A stretch of DNA of 64,000 nt from NCBI RefSeq assembly GCF_001021385.1, contig NZ_CP011773.1:124001-188000 (forward strand), in the 5' to 3' direction. Positions 44,831-53,750 of this stretch are shown here, one piece after another. Origin of the DNA: Mycobacterium sp. EPa45 (GTDB lineage Bacteria; Actinomycetota; Actinomycetes; Mycobacteriales; Mycobacteriaceae). Below the pieces are notes generated by a model, which saw only the letters and a program-made list of their open reading frames with translations, did no database searches and was not told the DNA's origin. Numbering within the stretch: the first letter of the stretch is position 1; each line of letters begins with the position of its first letter. A program made the position numbers and the translations under genes.

Positions 44831-45691
44831 ATGACCAGACTCGAGGGAAAGGTCGCGTTCGTGACGGGCGCGGCCCGAGGCCAAGGACGCGCTCACGCAG
44901 TGCGGCTGGCCGAGGAAGGCGCCCACATCATCGCGATCGACCTGTGCTCGGAAATCCCCTCCCTGCGTTATGAAATGCCGGGAAGCCACGATCTGCAGGA
45001 AACCGTGCGCCTTGTTGAGAAGACCGGACGTCGCATCATCGCAACCCAAGTCGATGTCCGAGATGCCGACGCCCTGCGAAACGCCGTCGCGGCGGGCGTT
45101 GGTGAATTTGGTGGCCTGCACATCGTGGTCGCCAATGCGGGAGTGCTTGGCCTCGCCGGCAATCCTCCGCTCGACGCCTGGGCTGATGTGCTGGACATCA
45201 ATCTCACCGGGGCGCTGAACACCATTCACGCCACGCTCACGTTTTTGGAACCGGGCGCTTCCATCATCGCCATCGGATCCTTGTCGGCGCTCGTTGCGTC
45301 GATGAACAACAACAGCCCAGGCGTAGACCTGGGCCATAGTGCCTACATTCTGGCCAAACGTCTTCTTGCCCAATATGTTCACGAGCTAGCGCGTCAGCTC
45401 GCTCCGCGAAGCATCCGCGTCAACATCGTGCATCCCACAAATTGTGATACTCCAATGCTGCAGAACGACACCATGTATCGGGCCTTTCGCCCCGACCTCA
45501 ACCACCCCACCCGTGACGACGCCGAGCCGATGTTCAACGTTTTGCACGCAATGCCGGTGCCGCACGTCGCGCCGGCCGACGTCAGCAGCGCGGTGGCTTA
45601 CTTGGCGTCGGACGAAGCCCGGTTCGTCACCGGTATGCAACTGCGGATCGACGCCGGTGGCTATGTCAAAGCCAACGACTACACCGTCTGA
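44831..45691 (+). CDS. Mycofactocin-coupled SDR (carveol dehydrogenase-like)
   Basis: The 286-residue SDR has GKVAFVTGAARGQGRAHAVR and the same group-specific insert (IDLCSEIPSLRYEMPGSHDL before a DVRD motif) as the 28838 protein. The active site is GSLSALV with YILAK. ATG 44831 follows the CoA-transferase by 73 bp on the same strand and ends the family A operon. Its electrons are expected to go to mycofactocin rather than free NAD, from knowledge of the family. Confidence 0.9.
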   Translation: MTRLEGKVAFVTGAARGQGRAHAVRLAEEGAHIIAIDLCSEIPSLRYEMPGSHDLQETVRLVEKTGRRIIATQVDVRDADALRNAVAAGVGEFGGLHIVVANAGVLGLAGNPPLDAWADVLDINLTGALNTIHATLTFLEPGASIIAIGSLSALVASMNNNSPGVDLGHSAYILAKRLLAQYVHELARQLAPRSIRVNIVHPTNCDTPMLQNDTMYRAFRPDLNHPTRDDAEPMFNVLHAMPVPHVAPADVSSAVAYLASDEARFVTGMQLRIDAGGYVKANDYTV

Positions 45692-45764
45692 ACGTCCGCA
45701 CAACCATCAGACCCGCAAGCCAGTGTGAGCCGGGCCCGTGCGATGTCCGAGTTGTCTGCCCGCG

Positions 45765-45807
45765 CCGTTCACGTGCGCCGGGGCGTTACCCGCACGCACG
45801 TGAACGG
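45765..45807. terminator. Long hairpin between convergent genes, probable bidirectional terminator
   Basis: CCGTTCACGTGCG (45765-45777) and its exact reverse complement (45795-45807) form a perfect 13-bp stem with a 17-nt loop. It lies 73 nt after the SDR stop and 14 nt from the end of the convergent amidohydrolase gene. No U-tract is present. Confidence 0.65.
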
Positions 45808-45820
45808 AACCAAGGTTGAT

Positions 45821-47119
45821 TCAGTCATCACCAACACCGGAAGCCGCTTTGGCCTTGGCTTGTAGTTCAGCAAAACTCACCGTGGCTTTCTCGCGGCGGG
45901 AGAGCGCCTGGATGGAAACATCGTGGTCTTCGGCAGCCTTGCGCAGCGCGCCGATGGTGGCCTGCTCCTTGGAGATGTGAGTGAATGGGTCCCAGTGGTA
46001 CCAGCGCATCGCGTTCTGGTAGGTCATCTTGTTGATCTCGTCATCGGGCACCTTGTGCTCGGTCAGCACCTCATCCAGCTGTTCGGGAGCGCCAGGCCAC
46101 ATCGAGTCGCTGTGCGGGTAGTCGGCTTCCCAACAGATGTTGTCAAGTCCGATATCGCGCCGCATCGCCACACCGACTGGATCGGCGATGAAGCAGGTCA
46201 GGAAGTGATCGCGGAACACCTCCGAGGGTTTCTTGCCCTTGAAGTCCTGCCCGGTCCAGGTCGAGTGCATCTCGTAGGTGCGATCCAGGCGTTCGAGAAA
46301 GTACGGGATCCACCCGGTGCCGCCCTCACTCAGGGCGATCTTGAGGTCGGGGTACTCCTTGATCGGCCGTGACCACAACAGATCGGCGGCGGCTTGGACG
46401 ATGTTCATCGGCTGCAGGGTGATCATCACGTCGACAGGCGCGTCGGGCGCGGTGATCGCCATCCGACCCGAGGACCCGATGTGCACGTTGAGCACGGTGT
46501 CGGTGTCGACCAGGGCGTCCCACATCGGCTTCCAGTGATCGAAGTCGTGGAAGCTGGGATAGCCCATGGCGGCGGGGTTTTCGGAGAACGTCAGCGAATG
46601 CACGCCGCGGGCGGCGTTGCGGCGGATCTCGGCGGCACACGCGACCGGGTCCCAGATCACCGGCAGCGTCATCGGGATGAACCGGGCCGGATAGGCCCCG
46701 CACCATTCCTCGACATGCCAGTCGTTGTAGGCCTGCACCAACGCCAGGGAGAACTCCGGATCCTCGGTGGCGAACAGCCGGCCGGCGAACCCCGGGAACG
46801 ACGGGAAGCACATCGATCCCAGGATGCCCCCGGCGTTCATGTCCTTCACCCGCTCATCGACGTTGTAGCAGCCGGGCCGGATCTCATCGAGACCCTGCGG
46901 CTCCAGCCCGTACTCCTCCTTCGGCCGGCCGGCGACCGCGTTGAGCGCGACGTTCGGGATAACGATGTCGCGGAACTGCCACGTATCCGAGCCGTCGGGA
47001 TTGTGAACCAGACGAGGCGCATCGTGTTGATACTTTTTGGGCAGGTGGTTGGCGAACATGTCGGGCGGCTCGACAATATGGTCGTCCACGCTGATCAGGA
47101 TCATGTCGTTCTTGTTCAT
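45821..47119 (-). CDS. Amidohydrolase-2 family metal-dependent hydrolase
   Basis: The 432-residue TIM-barrel hydrolase has ISVDDHIVEPPDMF near residue 9 (first metal segment), LNVHIGSSG near 214 and EADYPHSDSMWPGAPE near 340 (late metal segment). AAAGGA lies 8 nt before ATG 47119. It is second in a minus operon after an SDR, 85 bp gap. Its base composition looks richer in G/C at third positions than its neighbours, an impression not measured. Substrate unknown. Confidence 0.92.
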   Translation of the reverse strand: MNKNDMILISVDDHIVEPPDMFANHLPKKYQHDAPRLVHNPDGSDTWQFRDIVIPNVALNAVAGRPKEEYGLEPQGLDEIRPGCYNVDERVKDMNAGGILGSMCFPSFPGFAGRLFATEDPEFSLALVQAYNDWHVEEWCGAYPARFIPMTLPVIWDPVACAAEIRRNAARGVHSLTFSENPAAMGYPSFHDFDHWKPMWDALVDTDTVLNVHIGSSGRMAITAPDAPVDVMITLQPMNIVQAAADLLWSRPIKEYPDLKIALSEGGTGWIPYFLERLDRTYEMHSTWTGQDFKGKKPSEVFRDHFLTCFIADPVGVAMRRDIGLDNICWEADYPHSDSMWPGAPEQLDEVLTEHKVPDDEINKMTYQNAMRWYHWDPFTHISKEQATIGALRKAAEDHDVSIQALSRREKATVSFAELQAKAKAASGVGDD

Positions 47120-47204
47120 CGGAGGTCCTTTCGAGTCTGGGTCACCGGTCCATCACCTGGTCCGCAGGAAAAGCGGATGTGGGACGGCTGCGTGGGCGGA
47201 ATCG

Positions 47205-48047
47205 TCACAGTTCCATGTGCATCAGGAAGTCGACGATCGGCTTGCCGGGAGCGAAAGCGCCTGCCCGCGAGGACATCACATGTCCGTGATCGACGAGGAC
47301 GTTTACTCCGCTGATCGCAGAGGCAGCTGCACTGTTGAGGAAGACCATCACGTCGGCCATCTGCTCAGGGGTGTGGATATCGAGCCCAGTGTCCTGGCGA
47401 TAATCCTCCCCAAAGCTCAGCCATAGGTCTGCGTTGGCCTGGCTGAGCGGCGTGTCAGTCGGGCCAGGACAGATGGCATTGATCCGGATCCCCTCCTTGA
47501 TGAAGGGGTATGCCTGCGCAGCCACGTAAGTGTTCAATGCCTGCTTGCTGAACGGGTAGCTGTTGATGCTTCCCGTGTCGTTGTCATGTTCGGAAATCCA
47601 CTTGACCGCAGTCTCAAAGCTCGGTGTGGCCAAGAAATCGTTGAGGCGTTCGAGGTCACTCTCCCAACCGATTCCGCCGACCGACGAGATGAAACAGATT
47701 GCGGCGCCGCGGTTGAACGAGCCACGCTCGCGCAGACGATCGATGAGATGTCGATGACCGATGAAGTTGATTTTCATGACGTCTGGGCCATCGGCGACAC
47801 CGGCGGCCGCGAACAGTGCATCGACCGGTCGTTCGAGCGCCGCCACGGCGGCATCGATCGATTCTGGATCACGCAGATCCACCCGCCCCGTGTGGTGAAC
47901 CTCGAAACCCACGGGGGCATGGTCCAGCACCGTGACTTCGGCGCCGAGTTCTGCGGCGGCTTTGGCCGCGGCCGCCCCCATCCCTGTCGCCCCCCCGACG
48001 ACCAGCGCATGCTTGCCGTCGTAGCGGAACTTCTCGGCTGTCGCCAT
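47205..48047 (-). CDS. SDR family oxidoreductase
   Basis: The 280-residue protein has VVGGATGMGAAAAKAA as the cofactor motif, a short DALFAAAG segment and the active site ISSVGGIG with YPFSK. The overall shape (short central region, DxxDPESIDAAV) resembles 3-alpha-hydroxysteroid dehydrogenase-type SDRs, so a ring hydroxyl is a possible target. ATG 48047 follows GGAAGTGGGAAA. The promoter is assigned to the family A site at 48289, 239 nt upstream. Confidence 0.88.
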   Translation of the reverse strand: MATAEKFRYDGKHALVVGGATGMGAAAAKAAAELGAEVTVLDHAPVGFEVHHTGRVDLRDPESIDAAVAALERPVDALFAAAGVADGPDVMKINFIGHRHLIDRLRERGSFNRGAAICFISSVGGIGWESDLERLNDFLATPSFETAVKWISEHDNDTGSINSYPFSKQALNTYVAAQAYPFIKEGIRINAICPGPTDTPLSQANADLWLSFGEDYRQDTGLDIHTPEQMADVMVFLNSAAASAISGVNVLVDHGHVMSSRAGAFAPGKPIVDFLMHMEL

Positions 48048-48288
48048 ATGTTTCCCACTTCCTATGTTGTCGAGACAGCTATGTCCTTGTGTCGAGAGAG
48101 CGACGAGCGTCGCAGAGTTTCCCGGCCCCGCGGGTCGATGGGCGCCTCCAACCCGCAGAGTGGGCGGTCGAACTCCACTGTGGCGCCGATTTCCAACGGC
48201 CCGACAAGCTCAGCCAGTGGGCAGTCGAGGTCAACCGCATCTCCCTCTGAATTCGCGCCGCAGCGACTCGCCTCCGCTGACCGATACT

Positions 48289-48304
48289 TTAAGCAAGTGC
48301 TTAA
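48289..48304 (-). promoter_or_regulatory. Family A operator, SDR side of 48.3 kb divergent region
   Basis: TTAAGCA-AG-TGCTTAA. In the minus direction TAAAGT (48291-48286) overlaps it and fits a -10 box. The 537-bp region between the SDR and P450 genes holds two family A sites and no convincing gene. Confidence 0.75.
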
Positions 48305-48506
48305 CGATACCGCGACGAATCGGCGATTCTCAAGGGCGCGAACGGTTAATGTTCCCCGAACCAGCCATGTACGCCGGCAAAAAGGGCCGATGTTGCGTTT
48401 CGTGCCATCGTTGTGAAGGCGCGAGAGCGAGCACGGATTGATCTCGGCACCTGCCGTTTTCCCGGAGAGGAACCCGGTTCGCCTTGACGCCCCTTCCGCT
48501 GGTGTG

Positions 48507-48522
48507 TTAAGCAGATGCTTAA
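48507..48522 (+). promoter_or_regulatory. Family A operator upstream of P450 at 48585
   Basis: TGTTAAGCA-GA-TGCTTAACA with 9-bp arms. TAACAT (48520-48525) overlaps the right arm, 60 nt before GTG 48585, the same spacing as at the 5502 site. Confidence 0.8.
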
Positions 48523-48584
48523 CATGTGCTGATCGGCGCGGCGACGACTCGCGTCCTCCAACCATCATTTCGAAAGGCGCGATC

Positions 48585-49793
48585 GTGACCATTGGCGCGG
48601 ACAGAGACATCTACTTTGACCCGTACGACGTAGAGCTCAATGCTGATCCGTACCCGATGTACCGGCGGCTTCGCGAAGAAGCACCGCTGTACTACAACGA
48701 GCAGCACGACTTCTATGCCCTGAGTCGATTCGAGGATGTCAACCAAGGCCTCATCGATTACGAGACGTATACGTCGTCGCGGGGCGCCTTCCTCGAGATC
48801 ATCAGGGCTGAGATGCCAATTCCGCCGTGCGCCATCGTCTTTGAGGATCCGCCGGTGCATGATATCCACCGCAGTCTGCTCTCCAGGATGTTCACTCCCC
48901 GCAAGATCAAAGCGTTGGAGCCGCAGATTCGTGACTATACGGTTCGCTGCCTCGATGCGGTCGCAGGTACCGGCCGCTTCGACTTCGTCAACGATCTGGG
49001 CGCGCAGATGCCGATGAGGGTGATCGGAATGCTGCTCGGTATTCCCGAAGGCGATCAGGACGCGCTTCGAGAGCAGTGGAACGATGCGATTCGCACCGAA
49101 GCGGGCCAGCCAATGGACGTGTCGACTCAGAAGTGGAACGTTGAAGACGTTTATGCCGAGTACATCGACTGGCGGGTGACACATCCGTCGGACGACATCA
49201 TCACCGAGCTCCTCAATGTTGAGTTCACCGACGAACATGGCGTGCGCCGACGCCTTTCGAAGGAAGAGCTCCTGACGTTCGTACACATCGTGTCGGGCGC
49301 CGGCAGTGAAACCACCACTCGCTTAATCGGCTGGGCGGCAAAGGTTTTGGCCGAACATCCTGATCAGCGCCGAGACCTTGTGGAAAACCCGGCACTGATC
49401 CCTCAGGCACTGGAGGAGCTGGTGCGCTTCGAGCCACCCGCACCTCATATGGCGCGGTATGTCACCCGAGACGTCGAACTGTACGGCCAGACGGTGCGCG
49501 AAGGCAGCATCATGATGCTGTTGATTGGAGCCGCCTGCCGAGACGATCGCCAGTTCCCCCCCAACGGAGACGTGTTCAACATTCATCGTGAAGCACGCCA
49601 GCACCTGGGCTATGCCGTCGGAGTCCACTACTGCCTCGGCTCAGCCCTTGCCCGCTTGGAAGGGCGGGTGGCCATGGAGGAGATCCTCAAGCGTTACCCG
49701 GAGTGGGAGTTGGATATGGACAACGCAGTCCTGTCCGCGACATCCACCGTGCGAGGCTGGGACGCAATGCCGACGTTTGTACGCAAGGGCTAA
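48585..49793 (+). CDS. Cytochrome P450 with Tyr in place of Phe in the haem loop
   Basis: The 402-residue P450 has the I-helix IVSGAGSETTTRLIG near 234, the K-helix EELVR and the haem loop YAVGVHYCLG with Cys350. The first residue of the loop is Tyr, not the usual Phe. GTG 48585 has GAAAGG 8 nt upstream; the open frame continues upstream but through the operator, so the longer start is rejected. It is the only gene of its transcript and converges with a TetR gene. Confidence 0.92.
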   Translation: MTIGADRDIYFDPYDVELNADPYPMYRRLREEAPLYYNEQHDFYALSRFEDVNQGLIDYETYTSSRGAFLEIIRAEMPIPPCAIVFEDPPVHDIHRSLLSRMFTPRKIKALEPQIRDYTVRCLDAVAGTGRFDFVNDLGAQMPMRVIGMLLGIPEGDQDALREQWNDAIRTEAGQPMDVSTQKWNVEDVYAEYIDWRVTHPSDDIITELLNVEFTDEHGVRRRLSKEELLTFVHIVSGAGSETTTRLIGWAAKVLAEHPDQRRDLVENPALIPQALEELVRFEPPAPHMARYVTRDVELYGQTVREGSIMMLLIGAACRDDRQFPPNGDVFNIHREARQHLGYAVGVHYCLGSALARLEGRVAMEEILKRYPEWELDMDNAVLSATSTVRGWDAMPTFVRKG

Positions 49794-49911
49794 CAGCGCT
49801 GTCCCGCCCCGCCTCCAGCCGGTGGTCGCCCAGTGGTCGGTCTGTCAGCATCAGGTGGTTTCCCAGCGCGCTACTTTGTGGATTGCCAAGTCCAAAACTC
49901 CTTTGCTTCCA

Positions 49912-49931
49912 ATGCCGCCGCGCCGCGGCAT
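49912..49931. terminator. Candidate hairpin between convergent P450 and TetR genes
   Basis: ATGCCGC (49912-49918) and GCGGCAT (49925-49931) are perfect 7-bp arms with a 6-nt loop in the 281-bp gap between convergent stops. It lies 118 nt after the P450 stop. Confidence 0.4.
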
Positions 49932-50074
49932 GGCCGTCGCTCCAGACACCGCGAAGACGCGCGAAGACGGTGGGCCTGATAGCGGGATAGCTAACAAACG
50001 AGTTGTTCCGCATCGTCGGTCGGTTCCCAAGCCCATCCAACGGTCTGGCGGACACTCACCGGAAAAAAATGGGA

Positions 50075-50737
50075 CTAATGAGAGGATTCCGGTGATACAG
50101 GTGCCTGCCAGACGCCGATCATGGCGTCAACGAGGTTGTGGCCCAGCGTGATCCACTGGTACGTCACATCGCTGCCCGCGCCCGCCAGTATGAGTTCATG
50201 TTCGGCAAGCGTTTGCAGCAACAGCATTCGGTTCATGAGTGCGCGGTGCGCTCGTACCCCATCGGGCAGGTAAGCCAATGCGAGCTTGATGCGGGCGATC
50301 ACTGTTCGCATCGACGTCGAACTCAATGCGTCTTCCATCAGAACGTCCTGATAAACCGGCTCCGACATCGCCTTGGCAACAAAGCGCGCATAACAACTAT
50401 GCGCTCCCAGGTCGCTCAGATGTCCAACGACGGCCCCAACCAGGCAGGCCAGCCAATCATCAAGTCCCCCAACGTCCCCCACGTCCGCCAGATTTCCTCG
50501 CAGCTTACGTTCCACCTCTTCGACATGCCGGACGTCGATTTCGCGCACGAGATCGAGGCGCGATGGGAAGTAGTAAGCGGCGGCGGCGTTGTTGCGCAGC
50601 CCGGCAAAGCGAGCGATTTGGCGGTTCGATACCGGCCGGACGCCATGGCGGGCGAACAATTGCTCGGCGGCGTTCATTACCGCTTCGCGGGTTGCAGTAC
50701 TGCGCCCGGACCCCACCACTGATGCTGATGAAGTCAC
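50075..50737 (-). CDS. TetR/AcrR-family transcriptional regulator
   Basis: The 220-residue protein has the helix-turn-helix QIARFAGLRNNAAAAYYFPSR at about 40-60, with AAAYYF in the recognition helix region. The C-terminal ligand domain is unlike the other TetR proteins in the window. Start GTG 50737. No family A or B palindrome lies upstream; a weak ATTGA-N7-TCAAT at 50939-50955 might be its operator. Target unknown. Confidence 0.88.
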   Translation of the reverse strand: MTSSASVVGSGRSTATREAVMNAAEQLFARHGVRPVSNRQIARFAGLRNNAAAAYYFPSRLDLVREIDVRHVEEVERKLRGNLADVGDVGGLDDWLACLVGAVVGHLSDLGAHSCYARFVAKAMSEPVYQDVLMEDALSSTSMRTVIARIKLALAYLPDGVRAHRALMNRMLLLQTLAEHELILAGAGSDVTYQWITLGHNLVDAMIGVWQAPVSPESSH

Positions 50738-51316
50738 AGCTTCTCACGTTCCCTTCATCCCTCAACGACACGGTGAACCGGCGGCTTCTCAATCCCTCGC
50801 CAGTCGACCGGCCTCCCCCTTCGCCTATCACCGATTCGAGTGCTGCAGAGAATTTCGTTTCACGCCGACAACACCTTTGTCTTGCCTCGAGCCGGGTCTC
50901 CGAGCTAGCCGTTTGAGCCGGCCGGTGAGCGTTACTGTATTGATCTTCATTCAATCACATTGGCGTGCAGGTGGTATCACTACCGCGTGCTTGTAGGGAT
51001 ATGCTCGTTAGCCGACGAATTTCAGGTGTCTGTTTCTTGGGACACGAGGCTTGCGACCAGGGCGGCAACCAATCTCGGTTGAGCGGCAACATTGTCAATA
51101 CGACGAATAACTAGCGAGCCTGTCGTCCTTCCGGTCGCGGCGACCCGGCATTACCGGCCATCGACCTAGCTGGATCGCTGGGATCAGAACACCATCGCAG
51201 GAAATCACCGATTCTCAGCCGCGATGTCACACGGTGCGGAGGCGACCGCGCGAATCATGCTCTCGAAATTCTGAGTTACGCGTTCAAAGTCCCCGCCGTT
51301 GCATAACATTCGCATT
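50738..51316. other. Intergenic region, no gene seen
   Basis: This 579-bp gap between divergent TetR and F420 oxidoreductase genes has no frame with recognisable protein. It contains a weak inverted repeat ATTGA (50939-50943) and TCAAT (50951-50955) that could be a TetR site. Nothing else could be supported. Confidence 0.5.
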
Positions 51317-52168
51317 GTGAAGTTTGGGATTCCGCTTGCTGGTGTGCACCCCGGGCTGTGGCGTGACCTGACGGTGCGGGCCGAGGAGCTGGGGTACGAA
51401 TCGGTGTGGATACCCGAACACCTAGTGTTACCGGCCGAGATGTCGGGCAGTCCCCATCACGGTGACAGCCACCCACCGATCCCGCCGCAGACCCCGACGT
51501 TCGATGCGATCGCCTACCTGTGCTACCTGGCCGGGCAGACCAGCACCATCCGGCTGGGCACCTACGTCTACAACATCGGGCTGCGGCACCCATTCGTCAC
51601 TGCCCGGGCCGCAGCAACCTTGGACATCGTCTCCAACGGCCGTTTCGACTTCGGTGTTGGCGCCAGCTGGTTGCGGGAGGAATGGGATGCCACCGGGCTG
51701 GACTTCACTACCCGCGGCGCCCGCGTCGATGAGGCGCTAGGCGTCTGCCGGGCGCTGTGGACCGAGTCGACCATCTCTCATCATGGCCGTTTCTTCGACT
51801 TCGACGCCGTCGCCTTTGAGCCCAAACCTATTCAGCCCGGCGGTCCGCCGATCCATGTCGGTGGCGACGGCATGCCGGCATTGCGCCGGGTGGCGCGGTT
51901 CGGATCCGGCTGGATTCCGATGAACCACACTCTGGATCAGATCCCCGGGTCGGTGGACAAGCTGTCGTCGCTGTGGGCCCAGCACGGCCGCGCCGGTAAG
52001 CCGGAGGTCACCACCTCGGCGCCCGCCGAGTCCCCCGCGGATGTGCGGCGGGCAGCCGACGCGGGGATAGACCGGTTGATCGTCATGCCATGGCGACGCA
52101 CCCGCGAGGCGCTCGAGGGTATGGCCCGCTTCGCTGAGGACGTGCTGACGCCCTCGCGGACCGGTTAG
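51317..52168 (+). CDS. LLM-class F420-dependent oxidoreductase
   Basis: The 283-residue luciferase-like TIM barrel begins VKFGIPLAGVHPGLWRDL at GTG 51317; an in-frame TTG at 51299 would add six residues. Visible family features are RAEELGYESVWIPEHL near 26, IRLGTYVYNIGLRHPF near 84 and GRFDFGVGASWLREEWDATG near 113. It differs from the 29943 enzyme and belongs to the shorter TIGR03619-like type. Only 4 bp separate it from the following broken SDR gene. Confidence 0.9.
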   Translation: MKFGIPLAGVHPGLWRDLTVRAEELGYESVWIPEHLVLPAEMSGSPHHGDSHPPIPPQTPTFDAIAYLCYLAGQTSTIRLGTYVYNIGLRHPFVTARAAATLDIVSNGRFDFGVGASWLREEWDATGLDFTTRGARVDEALGVCRALWTESTISHHGRFFDFDAVAFEPKPIQPGGPPIHVGGDGMPALRRVARFGSGWIPMNHTLDQIPGSVDKLSSLWAQHGRAGKPEVTTSAPAESPADVRRAADAGIDRLIVMPWRRTREALEGMARFAEDVLTPSRTG

Positions 52169-52172
52169 CCCG

Positions 52173-52974
52173 ATGACGTTAGCGCCGTCGGACATCCTGC
52201 TCACCGACCGGGTCGCCGTTGTGACCGGCGGCGGCACCGGCATCGGCCGCGGGATCGCCGACGGGCTAGCCCGGTTCGGCGCAACAGTGGCGATCTGGGA
52301 ACGCAATGCCGATACCTGTGCCGCGACCGCGGACGAGCTGGGTGTGCTCGGCATCGTCGCCGACGTCCGCGACAGCGAACAGGTCGACGCCGCACTCGAA
52401 CGCACGCGCGCCGAGCGCGGACCCGTCAGCATTCTGGTCAACAACGCCGGCGGTGTGTTCGCCTCGCCGCTGCTGGATACCACTGAGAACGGCTGGGATG
52501 CGTTGTATAGAACCAACCTTCGGCACGTCCTGCTGTGCACCCAGCGGGTGGCCCGCCAGCTCGTCAATGACGATCGCGGAGGCAGCGTGATCTCCCTGAC
52601 TTCGATCGAGGGTGTTCGTGCCGCACCCGAGTATGCGGCGTACTCGGCGGCCAAGGCTGGCGTGATAAAACTACACTCGCACGGCGGCTTTCGAGCTGGC
52701 GCCGTACGGCATCAGGGTCAACGCGATCGCGCCCGACATCACGATCACCGAAGGCCTGAAGGCGCTTTCCCCGCAGGGTATCCGGCCTGAGCTCGGCCGG
52801 GCCGTGCCCCTGGGGCGTCCCGGTAACGTCGACGAAATCGCTTCAGCAGCAGTGTTTCTCGCCTCGGACATGGCCCGCTACATCACCGGCCAAACGTTGC
52901 GTGTCGATGGCGGAACCCAGGCGGCGGGCGGTTGGTATCACGCCGAAGGCGGTGCACGGCTCGGACCGACATGA
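52173..52974 (+). pseudogene. SDR gene with a +1 frameshift after the active site
   Basis: The first 166 or so residues are a normal SDR: TGGGTGIGRGIAD near residue 19, NNAGG near 90 and active-site YSAAK near 157. Immediately after AGVIK, around 52668-52675 (ATAAAACTACACT), the frame breaks; the continuation is in the next frame, reading TRTAAFELAPYGIRVN through YITGQTLRVDGG and ending at TGA 52972. One extra base in the A/C-rich stretch would explain it. In-frame translation ends at 52790 and loses the C-terminal third. Sequencing error or true mutation cannot be told apart here. Confidence 0.8.
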
Positions 52975-53750
52975 TCAGCGTGCGTGTCTTGGTGATTCGA
53001 CTATGGCCGGCACCGGCGGCGAGGCCCAGCGCCGACCACCTGTCGATGGCGCAGGCGTGCGCTGAGTTTGTCGTGCCAGCAGCCGCATGAACGCGGTCAT
53101 TTCACCGTGCATCAAGACGCAGAGCCAGATTTGAGCGTAATCGCGGCCCAGGTCCCGACTCCGAAGCGGGATTCGTACGCCCACCGAACAGAGGCTTAGC
53201 GGCGTGAAAAGTAGGACCGGCATTGACGGGTGTACTCGGCGAGAGTAACGCCAGATGCTCGCGTCTCAAACCGGACTGCGCGAGACCATAGCTGTGTCGT
53301 CCGTATCTCTCTCGTGGCCGGTTTGCCAAGTACTCGTTCATGGCTCGTCGGGCTGCCGGGGCGAGGTCCCGCCGATGTGGTCATAGATCCAGGCCAGCGT
53401 GGAACCCGGGTTTCGATGAAGTGCCGGGAAGCGATCTCGCAGAAGAAGGGGACGCGATCGGGGTGGGTGGCGCGAAAGTCGCACGCGCGCTGAATGATAC
53501 GGCGGCGTGTGCCGCGTCTGTCCGGCCAGCTGTAAAGGTTCCTACTGACTCGGAAGAGCCGCCTCGTAGGGTTACAAACAGGCTGCACAGCGATCCGACG
53601 ACCTCCGCCGGCTTCCGATGCGTGTTGTTGATGATCCTGGCGTTGGGGTACCCCTAGCTTTCGATCGTCATCGACGGCTGGGCATCATCTACGATCCGCT
53701 CGGCGTGAGGTGGGCGATTTGCGACCTGTTGCCGCCGGCGCGTTTGGCAA
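52975..53750. other. Degraded region, no intact gene
   Basis: This 776-bp stretch lies between the broken SDR and the P450 remnant. Short open frames exist on both strands but none shows a family motif. It is probably decayed coding DNA at the island edge; the minus-strand frame 52975-53223 (DLGRDYAQIWLCVLMHGEMT) could be a relic, unproven. Confidence 0.45.

Noticed and set aside
47586..48416. Plus-strand open frame of 276 residues
   Set aside because: Antisense to the SDR at 47205-48047, no motif, and it crosses a family A operator.
50939..50955. ATTGA-N7-TCAAT as a TetR operator
   Set aside because: Only 5-bp arms and a single copy; kept as a note in the gap entry, not as a site.
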